From Gammaproteobacteria bacterium (lineage in GTDB: Bacteria; Pseudomonadota; Gammaproteobacteria; Pseudomonadales; Pseudohongiellaceae): a stretch of DNA of 38,467 bases. Shown one piece after another: positions 1 to 8,849 of this stretch. The notes beneath the pieces are model-generated. The model had not been told where the DNA came from and made no database searches. It saw nothing but the letters and a program-made list of their open reading frames with translations. The stretch is taken from contig JAPKAI010000019.1 of the NCBI GenBank assembly GCA_028825335.1, forward strand, positions 1 through 38,467. The letters run 5' to 3'. A program made the translations under genes and the position numbers. The first letter of the stretch is position 1; the number at the start of each line of letters is the position of its first letter.

Positions 1-47
1 CCCTGGCGAATGTCGTCGATGATCTCTTCTATCGAATTCAACTTCAT
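1..47 (-). CDS. ribBA: RibBA / RibB, first codons only (partial)
   Basis: Only the first 15 codons or so lie in the window; the gene continues off the left edge. The reading MKLNSIEEIIDDIRQG matches the very conserved start of 3,4-dihydroxy-2-butanone 4-phosphate synthase, which in many gammaproteobacteria is fused to GTP cyclohydrolase II. It makes the four-carbon precursor of riboflavin from ribulose 5-phosphate. It lies 69 bp downstream of ribE on the same strand, so it is the next gene of the nrdR-ribD-ribE cluster. Whether the GTP cyclohydrolase half is present cannot be seen from here. Confidence 0.8.
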   Translation of the reverse strand, partial: MKLNSIEEIIDDIRQ

Positions 48-116
48 AATTTCTTTAAACTCTTTTTAAACTTTCTAAACTTCTCTCAAAAAAACACTCT
101 CTAAATCAGTGTATAA

Positions 117-764
117 TTAACCAAAGCCGTGCTTTGTCAAAAATTCTTTATTCAGACCTTCTTCGCTAGAATCAGTCCCCTGTAACAGCCTCTCGAGATA
201 ACGAGCTATAAGGTCGACTTCCAGATTGACGCTCTGACCCACTTTGTAGTCGCCTATTATAGTTTCTGTTTGAGTGTGAGGAATAACATTAACGGTGAAC
301 TTTAGACCACTTACTTCATTCACAGTCAGGCTAGTTCCATCAATACAAATGGAGCCCTTGTCGGCGATATACTTCGCTATCTCTTTTGGAGCTTCATAGA
401 CCAATCGCACGCTGGCGCCGTCAGCTGATGATTCAATCAGATTGCCTACGCCATCCACATGACCGCTAACGATATGCCCACCGAGGCGCCCGCTAGCTAG
501 CATGGCCTTCTCTAAATTTACGGGCGTACCGCCCTTGAATTGCCCGAGAGCAGTGCAGCGCATCGACTCATTAGAAACGTCGGCGCCGAACAAATTTTTC
601 TGCATTTCCACCACTGTTAGACAGCAACCATTCACGGCGATACTGTCACCAAGAACAACATCGCTTAGATCGAGTTTCCCACTATCGATAGTGAGACGCC
701 AGTCAGAACCTAACTGTTGTAATTTGGCTACTGAACCAATCGCCTCGACTATTCCGGTAAACAT
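117..764 (-). CDS. ribE: Riboflavin synthase, alpha chain
   Basis: This 215-residue protein starts MFTGIVEAIG, the signature start of riboflavin synthase. The enzyme dismutates two 6,7-dimethyl-8-ribityllumazine molecules to riboflavin in the cytoplasm. The chain shows the family's internal duplication: each half is a lumazine-binding barrel, the first containing NGCCLTV and the second opening near residue 95 with GGHIVSGHVDG and containing DGTSLTVN. The length fits the usual 200-220 residues. It follows ribD after 42 bp and precedes ribBA by 69 bp, so co-transcription is likely. The name ribC is used for the same enzyme in some species. Confidence 0.96.
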   Translation of the reverse strand: MFTGIVEAIGSVAKLQQLGSDWRLTIDSGKLDLSDVVLGDSIAVNGCCLTVVEMQKNLFGADVSNESMRCTALGQFKGGTPVNLEKAMLASGRLGGHIVSGHVDGVGNLIESSADGASVRLVYEAPKEIAKYIADKGSICIDGTSLTVNEVSGLKFTVNVIPHTQTETIIGDYKVGQSVNLEVDLIARYLERLLQGTDSSEEGLNKEFLTKHGFG

Positions 765-806
765 ATATTATTCACTTATCCGAATTTGTTTTTGGGGGAC
801 TTATGT

Positions 807-1964
807 TCAAGCCGGCTTCAGCACGACGCGAATATCCCGATCTATCTGCCGCAGATCGGTAATCTCAAAATCCCAGCTATCTGACATTGACTCGATGCCC
901 ACTATATTGAGCAAAGAACGGGCATCGCTACCAAGCAATTTTGGGGCAATATAGACAATTAATTCATCTACCAAGCCCGCCTGTATAAACGCTGTACTTA
1001 GCGTGGCGCCTGCCTCTACCAGCACTTCGGTACAGGCAAAATCGGTGGCCAGCGATTTTAGCACACAATGCAGACTTACTCTCTTTCCGCTCGTTGCCGC
1101 TTGTAGGTATTCCACATTCGAAGCAGGGTTTTTAGCGGTATCAGGAGGGTCGATTGAGAATATCTTTACCTCACCAGGCAATGCGAGAATTTTGGCTACA
1201 TCGGGAGTACGCAGCTGACTGTCGAGAATCACTCGCAGAGGTTGCTTTGAAAGCGCCTTCTCATTTCGGGTGAGTTCTTCTTGAGCAAGATTCAGATCAT
1301 CGATGCGCACATTCAGAGAGGGGTCGTCGGTCAACACTGTTTCTATACCTGTTATCACGGCACTGCTTGCGGCCCGCAGCCTCTGCACATCACTTCGTGA
1401 TTGCCGCCCGCTTATCCACTTACTCTCGCCATTCGCCAGAGCGGTTCTACCATCCAAACTCATAGCTAGCTTGCAGCGAACATAAGGAATGCCCTGCTCC
1501 CGTCTCTTGAAATAACCAGGGGTTACTGCGCGCGCCAAGGAATCGAAATCGGTTAGTTGTGTTACGTGTATTCCAGCTGCAATTAATTTTTCAATGCCTT
1601 TTCCTGCAACCTTAGGGTTTGGGTCGATACAAGCGATAACAACCTGCGAGACTTCCGCATTGATCAACGCGTCACTACAAGGACCGGTGCGACCTGTATG
1701 CGAGCACGGTTCCAAACTAACGAAGGCGATCGAAGATTTTGCCCTGTCACCTGCCTGCCTCAATGCCATCACTTCGGCATGGGCTTCACCTGCAGCCACG
1801 TGCCAACCCTCGCCTACAATTTCCTGATTCTTGACGAGAACGCAACCGACTCGAGGATTCGGCGACGTATTGATAGCATTGCCGGCAAGATCTATTGCTC
1901 TGCGCATATAGACTGGCCAGTCAATAATTGCTGGTTCTAATTCATCGTTGCGAATTTTTTTCAT
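807..1964 (-). CDS. ribD: Bifunctional riboflavin deaminase/reductase RibD
   Basis: About 385 residues from the ATG at 1964. The N-terminal half is a zinc deaminase with HAE at residues 62-64 and PCSHTGRTGPC at 86-96, which supply the zinc ligands and catalytic glutamate. The C-terminal half, from about residue 155, is the NADPH-dependent reductase of the RibD_C type. Together they catalyse two successive steps after GTP cyclohydrolase II. The open frame runs 204 nt further upstream, but that part lies inside nrdR in another frame and is not RibD-like, so I start at 1964 (MKKIRNDELEP); MRRAIDLAG at 1907 is the alternative. No strong Shine-Dalgarno is visible for either. It lies between nrdR and ribE. 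Confidence 0.93.
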   Translation of the reverse strand: MKKIRNDELEPAIIDWPVYMRRAIDLAGNAINTSPNPRVGCVLVKNQEIVGEGWHVAAGEAHAEVMALRQAGDRAKSSIAFVSLEPCSHTGRTGPCSDALINAEVSQVVIACIDPNPKVAGKGIEKLIAAGIHVTQLTDFDSLARAVTPGYFKRREQGIPYVRCKLAMSLDGRTALANGESKWISGRQSRSDVQRLRAASSAVITGIETVLTDDPSLNVRIDDLNLAQEELTRNEKALSKQPLRVILDSQLRTPDVAKILALPGEVKIFSIDPPDTAKNPASNVEYLQAATSGKRVSLHCVLKSLATDFACTEVLVEAGATLSTAFIQAGLVDELIVYIAPKLLGSDARSLLNIVGIESMSDSWDFEITDLRQIDRDIRVVLKPA

Positions 1965-2064
1965 GGTTTCATGAATGAGACTTCGTTTTATAGAAATCGG
2001 ATTTCTCGAGAAGGCGGCTTTGAGGCAGCTGCCACCATTACCGAGACTGGCAATTGGTCTGAAC

Positions 2065-2526
2065 TTATTTGGAATTGTCTTCGGAGAGGCGGTCAATTTC
2101 CGCTCGAAATTCATCGAGGTCTTTGAAGCTACGATAGACCGAGGCAAATCTAACAAAAGCCACTTCATCTAAATCGCGAAGCTCTTTCATCACCTGTTCG
2201 CCGACAGCTCTAGATTGTATCTCTCGCTCTCCGCTGGAGCGCAGGTTTGCCTTGATACGCGTAATCGCTTCTTCCACCTTCTCGATACTTACGGGGCGCT
2301 TCTCCAAAGCCTTGGTTAGGCCCATCATCAACTTATCTTCGTTGAAAGGTTCACGTATGCCATCCGTCTTGATGATTCTTGGCATCACCAATTCGGCAGA
2401 CTCGTAGGTGGTAAATCTCTCTTCGCAGGTAATGCATTCGCGTCTGCGACGGACGTTATTGCCCTCGGTTACTAACCGAGAATCTATTACTTTGGTGTCA
2501 ATCGCGCCACAAAAAGGACAATGCAT
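2065..2526 (-). CDS. nrdR: Transcriptional repressor NrdR
   Basis: A 153-residue NrdR. It begins MHCPFCG, with CPFC at residues 3-6 and CITC at 31-34 forming the zinc ribbon, followed by an ATP-cone domain from about residue 49. NrdR senses ATP/dATP and represses ribonucleotide reductase operons by binding NrdR boxes. A GTG three codons upstream is also open, but the ATG at 2526 gives the family's normal N terminus. It sits between glyA and ribD, an arrangement common in gammaproteobacteria. The zinc ligands are intact and the length is normal (about 150). Confidence 0.96.
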   Translation of the reverse strand: MHCPFCGAIDTKVIDSRLVTEGNNVRRRRECITCEERFTTYESAELVMPRIIKTDGIREPFNEDKLMMGLTKALEKRPVSIEKVEEAITRIKANLRSSGEREIQSRAVGEQVMKELRDLDEVAFVRFASVYRSFKDLDEFRAEIDRLSEDNSK

Positions 2527-2616
2527 AAAAACCACTCATTCAACTAATATTCTCATAATGTAGCAGGGGACTATTGCGATCGGCTCGTCTACCGATTCAG
2601 CTATCACGCACTACGT

Positions 2617-3870
2617 TTACTGATAAACAGGGAAGCGTGCGCAGAGCTCAACTACCTTCTGCTTTACTTCAGCTATCACCACTTCGTTTCCGATATCATC
2701 GAGAATATCACACATCCAAGTAGTTAGATCGGCAACCTCCGCCTCACCGAACCCTCGCGTGGTGATTGCAGGCGAGCCTAGACGCAGGCCGCTTGTTACA
2801 AACGGCGACCTCGGGTCGTTTGGAACGGCGTTCTTGTTGACCGTAATATTCGCTCGCCCCAAAGCCGCATCGGCATCTTTGCCCGTAACATCCTGTTTGA
2901 TTAAGCTGAGAAGGAATAGATGGTCGTCCGTGCCGCCGGACACAATATCGAAGCCTCTATCGATAAATCCCTTCGCCATGGTTCTTGCGTTAGCGACTAC
3001 CTGCGCTTGATACATCTTGAAGTCTTCACTCATTGCCTCTTTAAAGCACACCGCCTTCGCTGCAATAACGTGCATCAATGGCCCGCCCTGACTCTCTGGG
3101 AATACTGCAAAGTTAAGCTTCTTCTCTAGATCAGGATTCGCTTTGGCGAGGATGATTCCACCACGCGGCCCGCGCAGGGTCTTATGCGTAGTAGACGTGG
3201 TGACATCGGCGATGCTTACCGGGCTTGGATAGACGCCCGCAGCGATCAAACCCGCGACATGAGCCATATCGACCACGAAGTAAGCGCCGATGCTGTCCGC
3301 TATATCGCGAAATTTTTGCCAATCGACAACACGAGAAAACGCGGAGAAGCCTGCCATGATCATTTTCGGCTTATGTTCCTGAGCCAGCGCCTTCACCTGT
3401 TCGTAGTCGATGTCGCCGGTTTCGCTATGCAGGCCGTATTGCACCGCATTGTAAATTCTTCCTGAGAAGCTCACGCTGGCACCATGAGTAAGGTGGCCGC
3501 CATCTGCTAGGCTCATGCCCAATACCGTATCGCCTGGCTTCAGCAGCGCCATGTACACAGCGGCGTTTGCCTGCGAGCCTGAGTGTGGCTGTACGTTTGC
3601 ATAGTCTGCCCCGAACAACTCCTTCACTCGGGCAATAGCCAAGTCCTCGATAATATCAACGTGCTCACAGCCACCGTAGTAACGCTTGCCGGGATAGCCC
3701 TCTGCATACTTATTGGTTAACACTGAACCCTGCGCCTCCATAACCAGCGGGCTTGTGTGATTCTCGGATGCGATTAGCTCGATGTGTTGCTCTTGGCGAG
3801 TTCTCTCAGCTTCAATGGCCGCGCTAATTTCTGGGTCAAATTCTGAAAGACTAGTGCCGCTCTTAAACAT
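2617..3870 (-). CDS. glyA: Serine hydroxymethyltransferase
   Basis: A 417-residue PLP enzyme that interconverts serine plus tetrahydrofolate with glycine plus 5,10-methylene-tetrahydrofolate, the main source of one-carbon units. Lys230 in the motif [15 protein letters not shown] is the Schiff-base lysine. Other family blocks are ELIASEN near residue 31, [13 protein letters not shown] near 55 and VDMAHVAGL near 200. The ATG at 3870 has GGAG six bases upstream. It is the first gene of the leftward glyA-nrdR-rib run; the 90-bp gap to nrdR allows either read-through or a separate nrdR promoter. The protein is complete and nothing is unusual. Confidence 0.97.
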   Translation of the reverse strand: MFKSGTSLSEFDPEISAAIEAERTRQEQHIELIASENHTSPLVMEAQGSVLTNKYAEGYPGKRYYGGCEHVDIIEDLAIARVKELFGADYANVQPHSGSQANAAVYMALLKPGDTVLGMSLADGGHLTHGASVSFSGRIYNAVQYGLHSETGDIDYEQVKALAQEHKPKMIMAGFSAFSRVVDWQKFRDIADSIGAYFVVDMAHVAGLIAAGVYPSPVSIADVTTSTTHKTLRGPRGGIILAKANPDLEKKLNFAVFPESQGGPLMHVIAAKAVCFKEAMSEDFKMYQAQVVANARTMAKGFIDRGFDIVSGGTDDHLFLLSLIKQDVTGKDADAALGRANITVNKNAVPNDPRSPFVTSGLRLGSPAITTRGFGEAEVADLTTWMCDILDDIGNEVVIAEVKQKVVELCARFPVYQ

Positions 3871-4223
3871 CTGCTACTCCGAAGGATTATGCTTGAATGT
3901 GGATTCTTCTCCTAATTTACACCAGATTCGCTTTCGCGATTATGATCGTACATCAGGATTTTTGAAGGCGCTATTCTACATCATGAGCTTTCTTTGAGCA
4001 TTAATATTCTTAGTATTCAGCCACTATTGAGGTATGCGAATGGACAGAAAAGTGCACTAAGCTTGTGCCATAATAGGCCCGATCGGTGCAAGCATTGTTG
4101 CAGCCTCGCCAGCAGTACAATTGAGTCCGCCGATAGTAATCGCGACAGCCCCAAGACGCTGTATTGAAGGCATAATTTTCAGAAAAATTAAATTTACAAA
4201 CGTCATTCTTAGGAAACAGTTCA
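3871..4223. other. Divergent intergenic region glyA / ettA
   Basis: This 353-bp spacer separates two divergent housekeeping genes and must hold both promoters. I see no convincing consensus -35/-10 pair, no PurR-like palindrome and no coding remnant. The only clear signals are the ribosome-binding sites at each end: GGAG before glyA, and AGGAAA around 4211-4216 before ettA. Confidence 0.5.
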
Positions 4224-5894
4224 ATGGCACAATTTGTTTACACGATGCATCAGGTCAGCAAAATCGTCCCGCCGAAACGACAAATTCTGAAAGACATCTC
4301 ATTGTCCTTTTTCCCTGGGGCAAAGATTGGCGTATTAGGCCTGAATGGCTCCGGCAAATCGACGCTGCTGCGAATCATGGCCGGTGTAGACAAGGAGTTT
4401 AATGGAGAAGCGCGCGCGCAGTCTGACATCAATATCGGCTACCTACCGCAGGAGCCGCAACTGGATGAGGACCTAGATGTGCGCGGCAACGTGCAGCAAG
4501 GTGTGCAGGAGATCATCAGTCTCGTAGAAGACTTCAACGCTATAAGCGATAAGTTCGCTGAGCCCATGAGCGACGAGGAGATGACTGAACTATTGGAGCA
4601 ACAGGGCGAGCTACAGACCAAGATCGATACCTGCGATGGCTGGGAGATCGAACGGGTTTTAGAGCGAGCCGCAGACGCTCTGCGCCTGCCGCCATGGGAT
4701 GCCGAAGTGGGCAAATTGTCCGGAGGGGAGCGACGCCGTGTAGCTCTTTGCCGGCTACTACTCAGCAAGCCAGACATGTTGCTACTCGATGAGCCCACTA
4801 ACCATCTAGACGCCGAGAGCGTCGGCTGGCTAGAACGCTTCCTACAGGACTATAGCGGCACAGTGGTTGCGATCACTCACGATCGCTACTTTCTCGATAA
4901 TGCCGCAGGTTGGATTCTCGAATTGGACCGCGGCCATGGCATCCCCTACGAAGGCAATTACACTAACTGGCTTGAAACGAAAGAACAGCGACTGGAATCA
5001 GAGGCTAAGAAAGAAGCCGCCCACGAACGCACTATAAAGTCTGAACTGGAATGGGTGCGAGCGAACCCCAAGGGAAGACAGTCTAAGAGCAAGGCCCGTA
5101 TCGCGCGCTTCGAGGAACTGAATTCACAAGACTTCCAGAAACGTAATGAGACGTCTGAATTGTACATCCCTCCCGGCAATCGATTGGGGGATAAAGTCAT
5201 CGAGGTAAAAGACCTCTGCAAGGGCTTCCCGGATAAGAGCCTTATCGAGAACCTGAGCTTCTCGGTACCCAAGGGAAGCATCATCGGCATCATCGGTGGT
5301 AATGGCGCTGGTAAGACGACGTTCTTGCGTATGCTCGTTGGAACGGAACAACCCGATAGTGGTTCGATAGAATTAGGAGACACAGTTGATCTTGCCTATG
5401 TCGATCAGAGCCGCGACGAACTCGTTGGTGAGAACACCGTCTGGCAGGAAATTTCTGATGGGCAGGAGCAGCTGCAAATAGGCAGGTATGAGGTCTCCTC
5501 CAGAGCCTACGCCAGTCGCTTCAACTTCAAGGGCGGCGATCAGCAGAAATTTGTGAAAGACCTATCGGGCGGCGAACGCAACCGCTTGCATATGGCGAAG
5601 CTGCTGAAGCGCGGCGGTAATGTTCTGCTGCTGGACGAACCAACTAACGATCTGGATGTTGAAACTTTACGCGCCCTCGAAGAAGGCCTGCTCGCCTATC
5701 CAGGTTGCGTCATTGTGGTCTCGCACGATCGCTGGTTTCTTGACCGTATCTGCACTCACATCCTAGCGTTCGAAGGTGAAAGCGAAGTCACCTGGCACGA
5801 AGGTAACTACACAGACTATGAGACGGAACGCAGAAAGCGTACCGGCGATTCCAACGAACCGACACGCGTTAAGTATAAGAAGTTAAATGGCTAG
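4224..5894 (+). CDS. ettA: Energy-dependent translational throttle protein EttA (ABC-F)
   Basis: A 556-residue ABC-F ATPase without membrane segments, nearly collinear with E. coli EttA (555 residues), including the start MAQFVYTMH. It binds the ribosomal E site and gates the first peptide bond according to ADP/ATP level. The first ATPase has Walker A GLNGSGKST at 39-47, an arm insertion at roughly 95-137, LSGGE at 165-169 and Walker B ending DEPTNHLD. The second has GGNGAGKTT and LSGGERNRLHMAKLL. A basic linker (KGRQSKSKARIARFEEL) joins them. The start at 4224 is preceded by AGGAAA. It is a single-gene unit, divergent from glyA. Other ABC-F members (Uup, YheS) lack this arm and N-terminal pattern. 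Confidence 0.96.
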   Translation: MAQFVYTMHQVSKIVPPKRQILKDISLSFFPGAKIGVLGLNGSGKSTLLRIMAGVDKEFNGEARAQSDINIGYLPQEPQLDEDLDVRGNVQQGVQEIISLVEDFNAISDKFAEPMSDEEMTELLEQQGELQTKIDTCDGWEIERVLERAADALRLPPWDAEVGKLSGGERRRVALCRLLLSKPDMLLLDEPTNHLDAESVGWLERFLQDYSGTVVAITHDRYFLDNAAGWILELDRGHGIPYEGNYTNWLETKEQRLESEAKKEAAHERTIKSELEWVRANPKGRQSKSKARIARFEELNSQDFQKRNETSELYIPPGNRLGDKVIEVKDLCKGFPDKSLIENLSFSVPKGSIIGIIGGNGAGKTTFLRMLVGTEQPDSGSIELGDTVDLAYVDQSRDELVGENTVWQEISDGQEQLQIGRYEVSSRAYASRFNFKGGDQQKFVKDLSGGERNRLHMAKLLKRGGNVLLLDEPTNDLDVETLRALEEGLLAYPGCVIVVSHDRWFLDRICTHILAFEGESEVTWHEGNYTDYETERRKRTGDSNEPTRVKYKKLNG

Positions 5895-5920
5895 TGCGCA
5901 GATTGGCGCCGCAGCAAGAA

Positions 5921-6634
5921 CTAGAGTCCGAGCTCGTCTCGCATTTTCGCAAAACGTGCCTTCGCCTCATCCTTGCTGAGTGGGCGCACGATCTTGTCGG
6001 GAAGAGGCGTAACTACTGTCGCTTCTAGCTGCTCTCCACTTATCACGCGCCGGCAAAGCAGCTGGTAGTGATAGTCGAACAGCGGAAAGGACTGCGATTC
6101 GGACTCGGAAGCGAGAACAAACCAACCCGCGCCCTGCCCAGCTAGATACACCGCCTCGTGACTCCATGGATAATCACGCTTAGGAGATGACGCTTCACAG
6201 GCTTCAATATAGGCCTGTCGCGGCGACGGCAAACCAAACAAATCTAACCCCTGCTCACAGGCCTTCACTAAGGCCGCTATCGACGGCAGATAATCCTGCG
6301 TTCGAATTACCTGCTTTGCCGCATGCACGATCTGCAGTGGAGAGTACTGCTCGAGAGTACCCAGCCAATACTTCTTTGCGATAATTTGACTTTCCACATC
6401 GCTGAAGGCTTTATGAAATTGATTGTGATAAGCGAACTCAAACTCTGCGAAAATCTGATTTATCGCATCGACACGGTCGAGCTTGGCGTCTTCGTTAAAC
6501 TCGCCAGTGGATTCCGCCACACCTTCGCTAACAATTGGAATGGATCTATTCTGCCCAACTTCGGTCAGCGATTCGCTGGAATCTTTCTTTAACTCTTTGC
6601 TGGCTTGATCCAACAAGGGATTGATTTTCTGCAT
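5921..6634 (-). CDS. Lambda P-like replication protein (helicase loader-like)
   Basis: A 237-residue soluble protein whose length and core (AEFEFAYHNQFHKAF, then KKYWLGTLEQYSPLQIVHAAK and YLPSIAALVKACEQ) resemble phage replication protein P, the family that delivers DnaB helicase to an origin. The first 60 residues are acidic and look disordered; the C terminus is basic. The start at 6634 overlaps the upstream gene by 89 nt. No internal Met exists before the C terminus and TTAGG lies just upstream of this ATG, so the overlap is probably real. Its partner gene carries DnaT-like domains, so both may act in replication restart. No phage structural genes are nearby. The family assignment is from motif memory; the function is inferred. 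Confidence 0.7.
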   Translation of the reverse strand: MQKINPLLDQASKELKKDSSESLTEVGQNRSIPIVSEGVAESTGEFNEDAKLDRVDAINQIFAEFEFAYHNQFHKAFSDVESQIIAKKYWLGTLEQYSPLQIVHAAKQVIRTQDYLPSIAALVKACEQGLDLFGLPSPRQAYIEACEASSPKRDYPWSHEAVYLAGQGAGWFVLASESESQSFPLFDYHYQLLCRRVISGEQLEATVVTPLPDKIVRPLSKDEAKARFAKMRDELGL

Positions 6635-7721
6635 AGCCTAAATCTGCACTCTCAGTTTGTTTCAGCTGTCGCGCCCAGTCTTGTTTGATGAATTGGAGAA
6701 ACACCGTGTTCCAAGATGGCTTTACCTGCTGACTGTCTTTCCAATACATGACGAACTCGGGAATCTTACCTCGAGCATACTCTTCATCGATCTCCGCCAG
6801 CTGCAATATCTCGAAACAGTCGTTACTCGGCTGCCAGCTTGCCGTAATAGCTTTCGGCGTATCGTCGTAGCCAAATGATGCCGAAAATTTCGCCCACTGC
6901 CTGCGTATGTGCTCGATGAACTTCGTATTCCATGCGCCGTTAACCATGCCACGTTCGCGCCAGTAGAGCACAAACTCAGGGACAGCATCTTCGATGAAGC
7001 TGCTGTTAATTCCCGAAATTTCTAGGATGCCAACCGCATCTGCGCTAGGACGCCATGTGGCGGACATCTCGGTGGCAAGCTCGAATGTTCCCTTACGGGT
7101 CTGTTCGTTGCGCCATTCCTTTAATACATGCTTATAGAAAGCGTTCCCCCAAGAAAAGCGTGCCTGGGCACGGTCGCGCCAATAGCTAACAAACTCTGGG
7201 ATGAGGGCGTTGGCAAATTCTTCTGGAACATTGTGTTGCTGGCATTTCTTGATCCAATCCAGGCTAGGCTGCCAATTAGGCGCTATCAGCGAGGCACTGC
7301 CGCTACTGGGAATCGAGGGTGTCGGAATTTCAGCTGTATCTCGAGGCATTTCTGGCTGCAAGCTAGGCGCAGGCTGAGTATTGACAGAATTGTTGCCTGC
7401 AGACTCGTTACTGGGGTCGTCTATTGCAAAGAAGCTAGTGCGTGACTCTGCAATTGGATCAGCAACTATGAGGCCCAAATTTTGTAAGCTGTTCTGCACT
7501 CTGCGAATGTCTACGGTGGCCCAGAAAGGAAAAGCGGTCTGAAAATCGCTGTCGCTTAGCACGGCCCATTCGAGGCTCGGGTTCGAAGCACGGCGACAAA
7601 TTTCCTTGCCGTGAATTAGCTCGGCCAATACCTGCAGCATGACCGCCTCCTCCAATCCTATGGTCGCCGCTAACGTGGGCGATATAATCAAGGGGCGTTC
7701 TGGCAGCAGTGAAGATTTCAT
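6546..7721 (-). CDS. Protein with three tandem DnaT-like DNA-binding domains
   Basis: 391 residues. Residues 1-100 look like a winged-helix replication-initiator domain (IISPTLAATIGLEEAVMLQ, then LSDSDFQTAFPFW). A Pro/Ser-rich linker spans about 101-147. Three repeats follow at about 149-203, 222-276 and 295-349. Each has the pattern W-(Q/R)-P-S, then (I/V)PEFV-YW, then (S/A)W-N-F-H/F-(I/V)-W, which is the DnaT DNA-binding domain seen in primosomal protein DnaT. DnaT binds single-stranded DNA and helps PriA/PriB load helicase at stalled forks. E. coli DnaT has one such domain, so three is notable. It is followed by the overlapping P-like gene. Its exact role is unknown. Confidence 0.75.
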   Translation of the reverse strand: MKSSLLPERPLIISPTLAATIGLEEAVMLQVLAELIHGKEICRRASNPSLEWAVLSDSDFQTAFPFWATVDIRRVQNSLQNLGLIVADPIAESRTSFFAIDDPSNESAGNNSVNTQPAPSLQPEMPRDTAEIPTPSIPSSGSASLIAPNWQPSLDWIKKCQQHNVPEEFANALIPEFVSYWRDRAQARFSWGNAFYKHVLKEWRNEQTRKGTFELATEMSATWRPSADAVGILEISGINSSFIEDAVPEFVLYWRERGMVNGAWNTKFIEHIRRQWAKFSASFGYDDTPKAITASWQPSNDCFEILQLAEIDEEYARGKIPEFVMYWKDSQQVKPSWNTVFLQFIKQDWARQLKQTESADLGYAENQSLVGSSQQRVKERFQRIADRSWAE

Positions 7722-7869
7722 GGTAAATAGAATCGGTTGTCGTGCTTAGAGCTAGATGCTAAGAATTAGGCACCGAGAATTAAGCGTAAGCCACTAGACG
7801 AAAAAAGATGAATTCGGGTAGCTGCAGTAGAAGTTAAGTTACTGATTCGATGCTAACACAGGATGTTTT

Positions 7870-7893
7870 GTGAACACACCGAACAGTGTTCAC
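7870..7893. promoter_or_regulatory. Perfect 8-8-8 inverted repeat (possible operator)
   Basis: GTGAACAC, eight spacer bases, then GTGTTCAC form a perfect dyad. It lies between the divergent DnaT-domain gene and the kinase gene, about 50 bp upstream of the preferred kinase start at 7942. It has no T-tract and is in a good place for a dimeric repressor. The first GTG could also be read as a start codon with AGGA upstream, which makes the kinase start uncertain. Confidence 0.45.
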
Positions 7894-7941
7894 AGAATCA
7901 ATTTTTGCCTTTGTAATTTCTTAGCTGTTAATCTACGCACA

Positions 7942-8820
7942 ATGTATCAACAGCTTATTAAATATTTTATCCAGCGCGAGCGTCTCCCATCGACTTATTT
8001 GGAGGATGCGACGCAGTGCTTCTTGCCTCTAGTTCGCGATATAGAAGCCGAGCTTCAATCGAACCGGCAAGGCCCACTCCTAATCGGCATCAACGGCGCC
8101 CAAGGAACGGGAAAATCTACGCTATCAAATTTGCTGAGCTGCCTGCTTTCGCACAGCGGTCAGCGCGTGGCCAATCTTTCCATCGATGACTTCTACTATT
8201 CCAAGGCAAAGCGGCAGGAATTGGCGGGCGAAATTCATCCGCTATTACGATCACGCGGTGTGCCCGGCACCCACGATGTATATCTCGCACTGCACTTGCT
8301 TAAACAACTCGCCGAGGCAGGCCCTGAGCAGCAAGTCATCCTTCCCGGATTCGACAAGTCACTCGATGACTGCCGCCCCCTTGATGCCTGCCAGAAACTA
8401 CGCGGGCCGGTAGATATTGTCATTCTCGAAGGCTGGTTCGTTGGAGCGAAAGCTCAAAACCAAAATGAACTCACCCAGGCCAGCAACGAATTAGAGATCA
8501 ATGAAGATAGCGATGGTCGTTGGCGTGCCTACGTCAACCAACAACTGGCGGGGGGCTACCAATCCCTATTCGACCAAATCCACATGCTACTGATGTTACA
8601 AGCACCGGGATTCGAACAAGTCTTAGAATGGCGTAGTTTGCAGGAAGAGAAGCTGCGAGCGCACGCGACGAAAGATGCCAGCGGGATAATGGATCGCAAG
8701 GCTATCGAACGCTTCATTCAACATTTTGAGCGCCTAACGCGGCACTGCCTACGGACGCTTCCAGATTCGGCAGACCGGGTATTTCGGCTCGATGCCGAGC
8801 ATCGCATCCACCTTAGTTAA
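7942..8820 (+). CDS. P-loop kinase, D-glycerate 3-kinase-like family
   Basis: About 292 residues from ATG 7942 (MYQQLIKYFIQ). The Walker A loop is at residues 52-60 (GAQGTGKST), followed by LSIDDFYYSK with the Asp-Asp pair, GTHDVYL, and LEGWFVG as a Walker B-like strand. This order is that of the phosphoribulokinase/uridine kinase superfamily, in the branch with plant D-glycerate 3-kinase, yeast Tda10 and E. coli YggC. The substrate is therefore likely glycerate but not proved. The frame stays open to a GTG at 7870 with AGGA six bases before it; I prefer 7942 because family similarity starts there and the upstream start overlaps a dyad. It stands alone, convergent with the permease gene. Confidence 0.78.
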   Translation: MYQQLIKYFIQRERLPSTYLEDATQCFLPLVRDIEAELQSNRQGPLLIGINGAQGTGKSTLSNLLSCLLSHSGQRVANLSIDDFYYSKAKRQELAGEIHPLLRSRGVPGTHDVYLALHLLKQLAEAGPEQQVILPGFDKSLDDCRPLDACQKLRGPVDIVILEGWFVGAKAQNQNELTQASNELEINEDSDGRWRAYVNQQLAGGYQSLFDQIHMLLMLQAPGFEQVLEWRSLQEEKLRAHATKDASGIMDRKAIERFIQHFERLTRHCLRTLPDSADRVFRLDAEHRIHLS

Positions 8821-8849
8821 TCCCAAGATAACTCTGAGCGAATGCTGAG

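Noticed and set aside
48-116. FMN riboswitch before ribBA
   Set aside because: Only 69 bp separate ribE and ribBA, too short for the conserved FMN element, and no element-like stems are visible.
502-954. 150-codon plus-strand frame across the ribE/ribD junction
   Set aside because: It is antisense to two certain genes and starts inside one; no recognisable domain.
1965-2168. 68-residue N-terminal extension of RibD
   Set aside because: It lies within nrdR and in the gap behind it, and has no similarity to RibD; the start at 1964 gives the normal family N terminus.
4439-4798. 119-codon Ser/Arg-rich frame antisense to ettA
   Set aside because: Typical low-complexity shadow of a coding strand; EttA on the other strand is certain.
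7870-7893. LexA box
   Set aside because: The dyad lacks the CTGT-N8-ACAG core; it is reported only as an unidentified palindrome.
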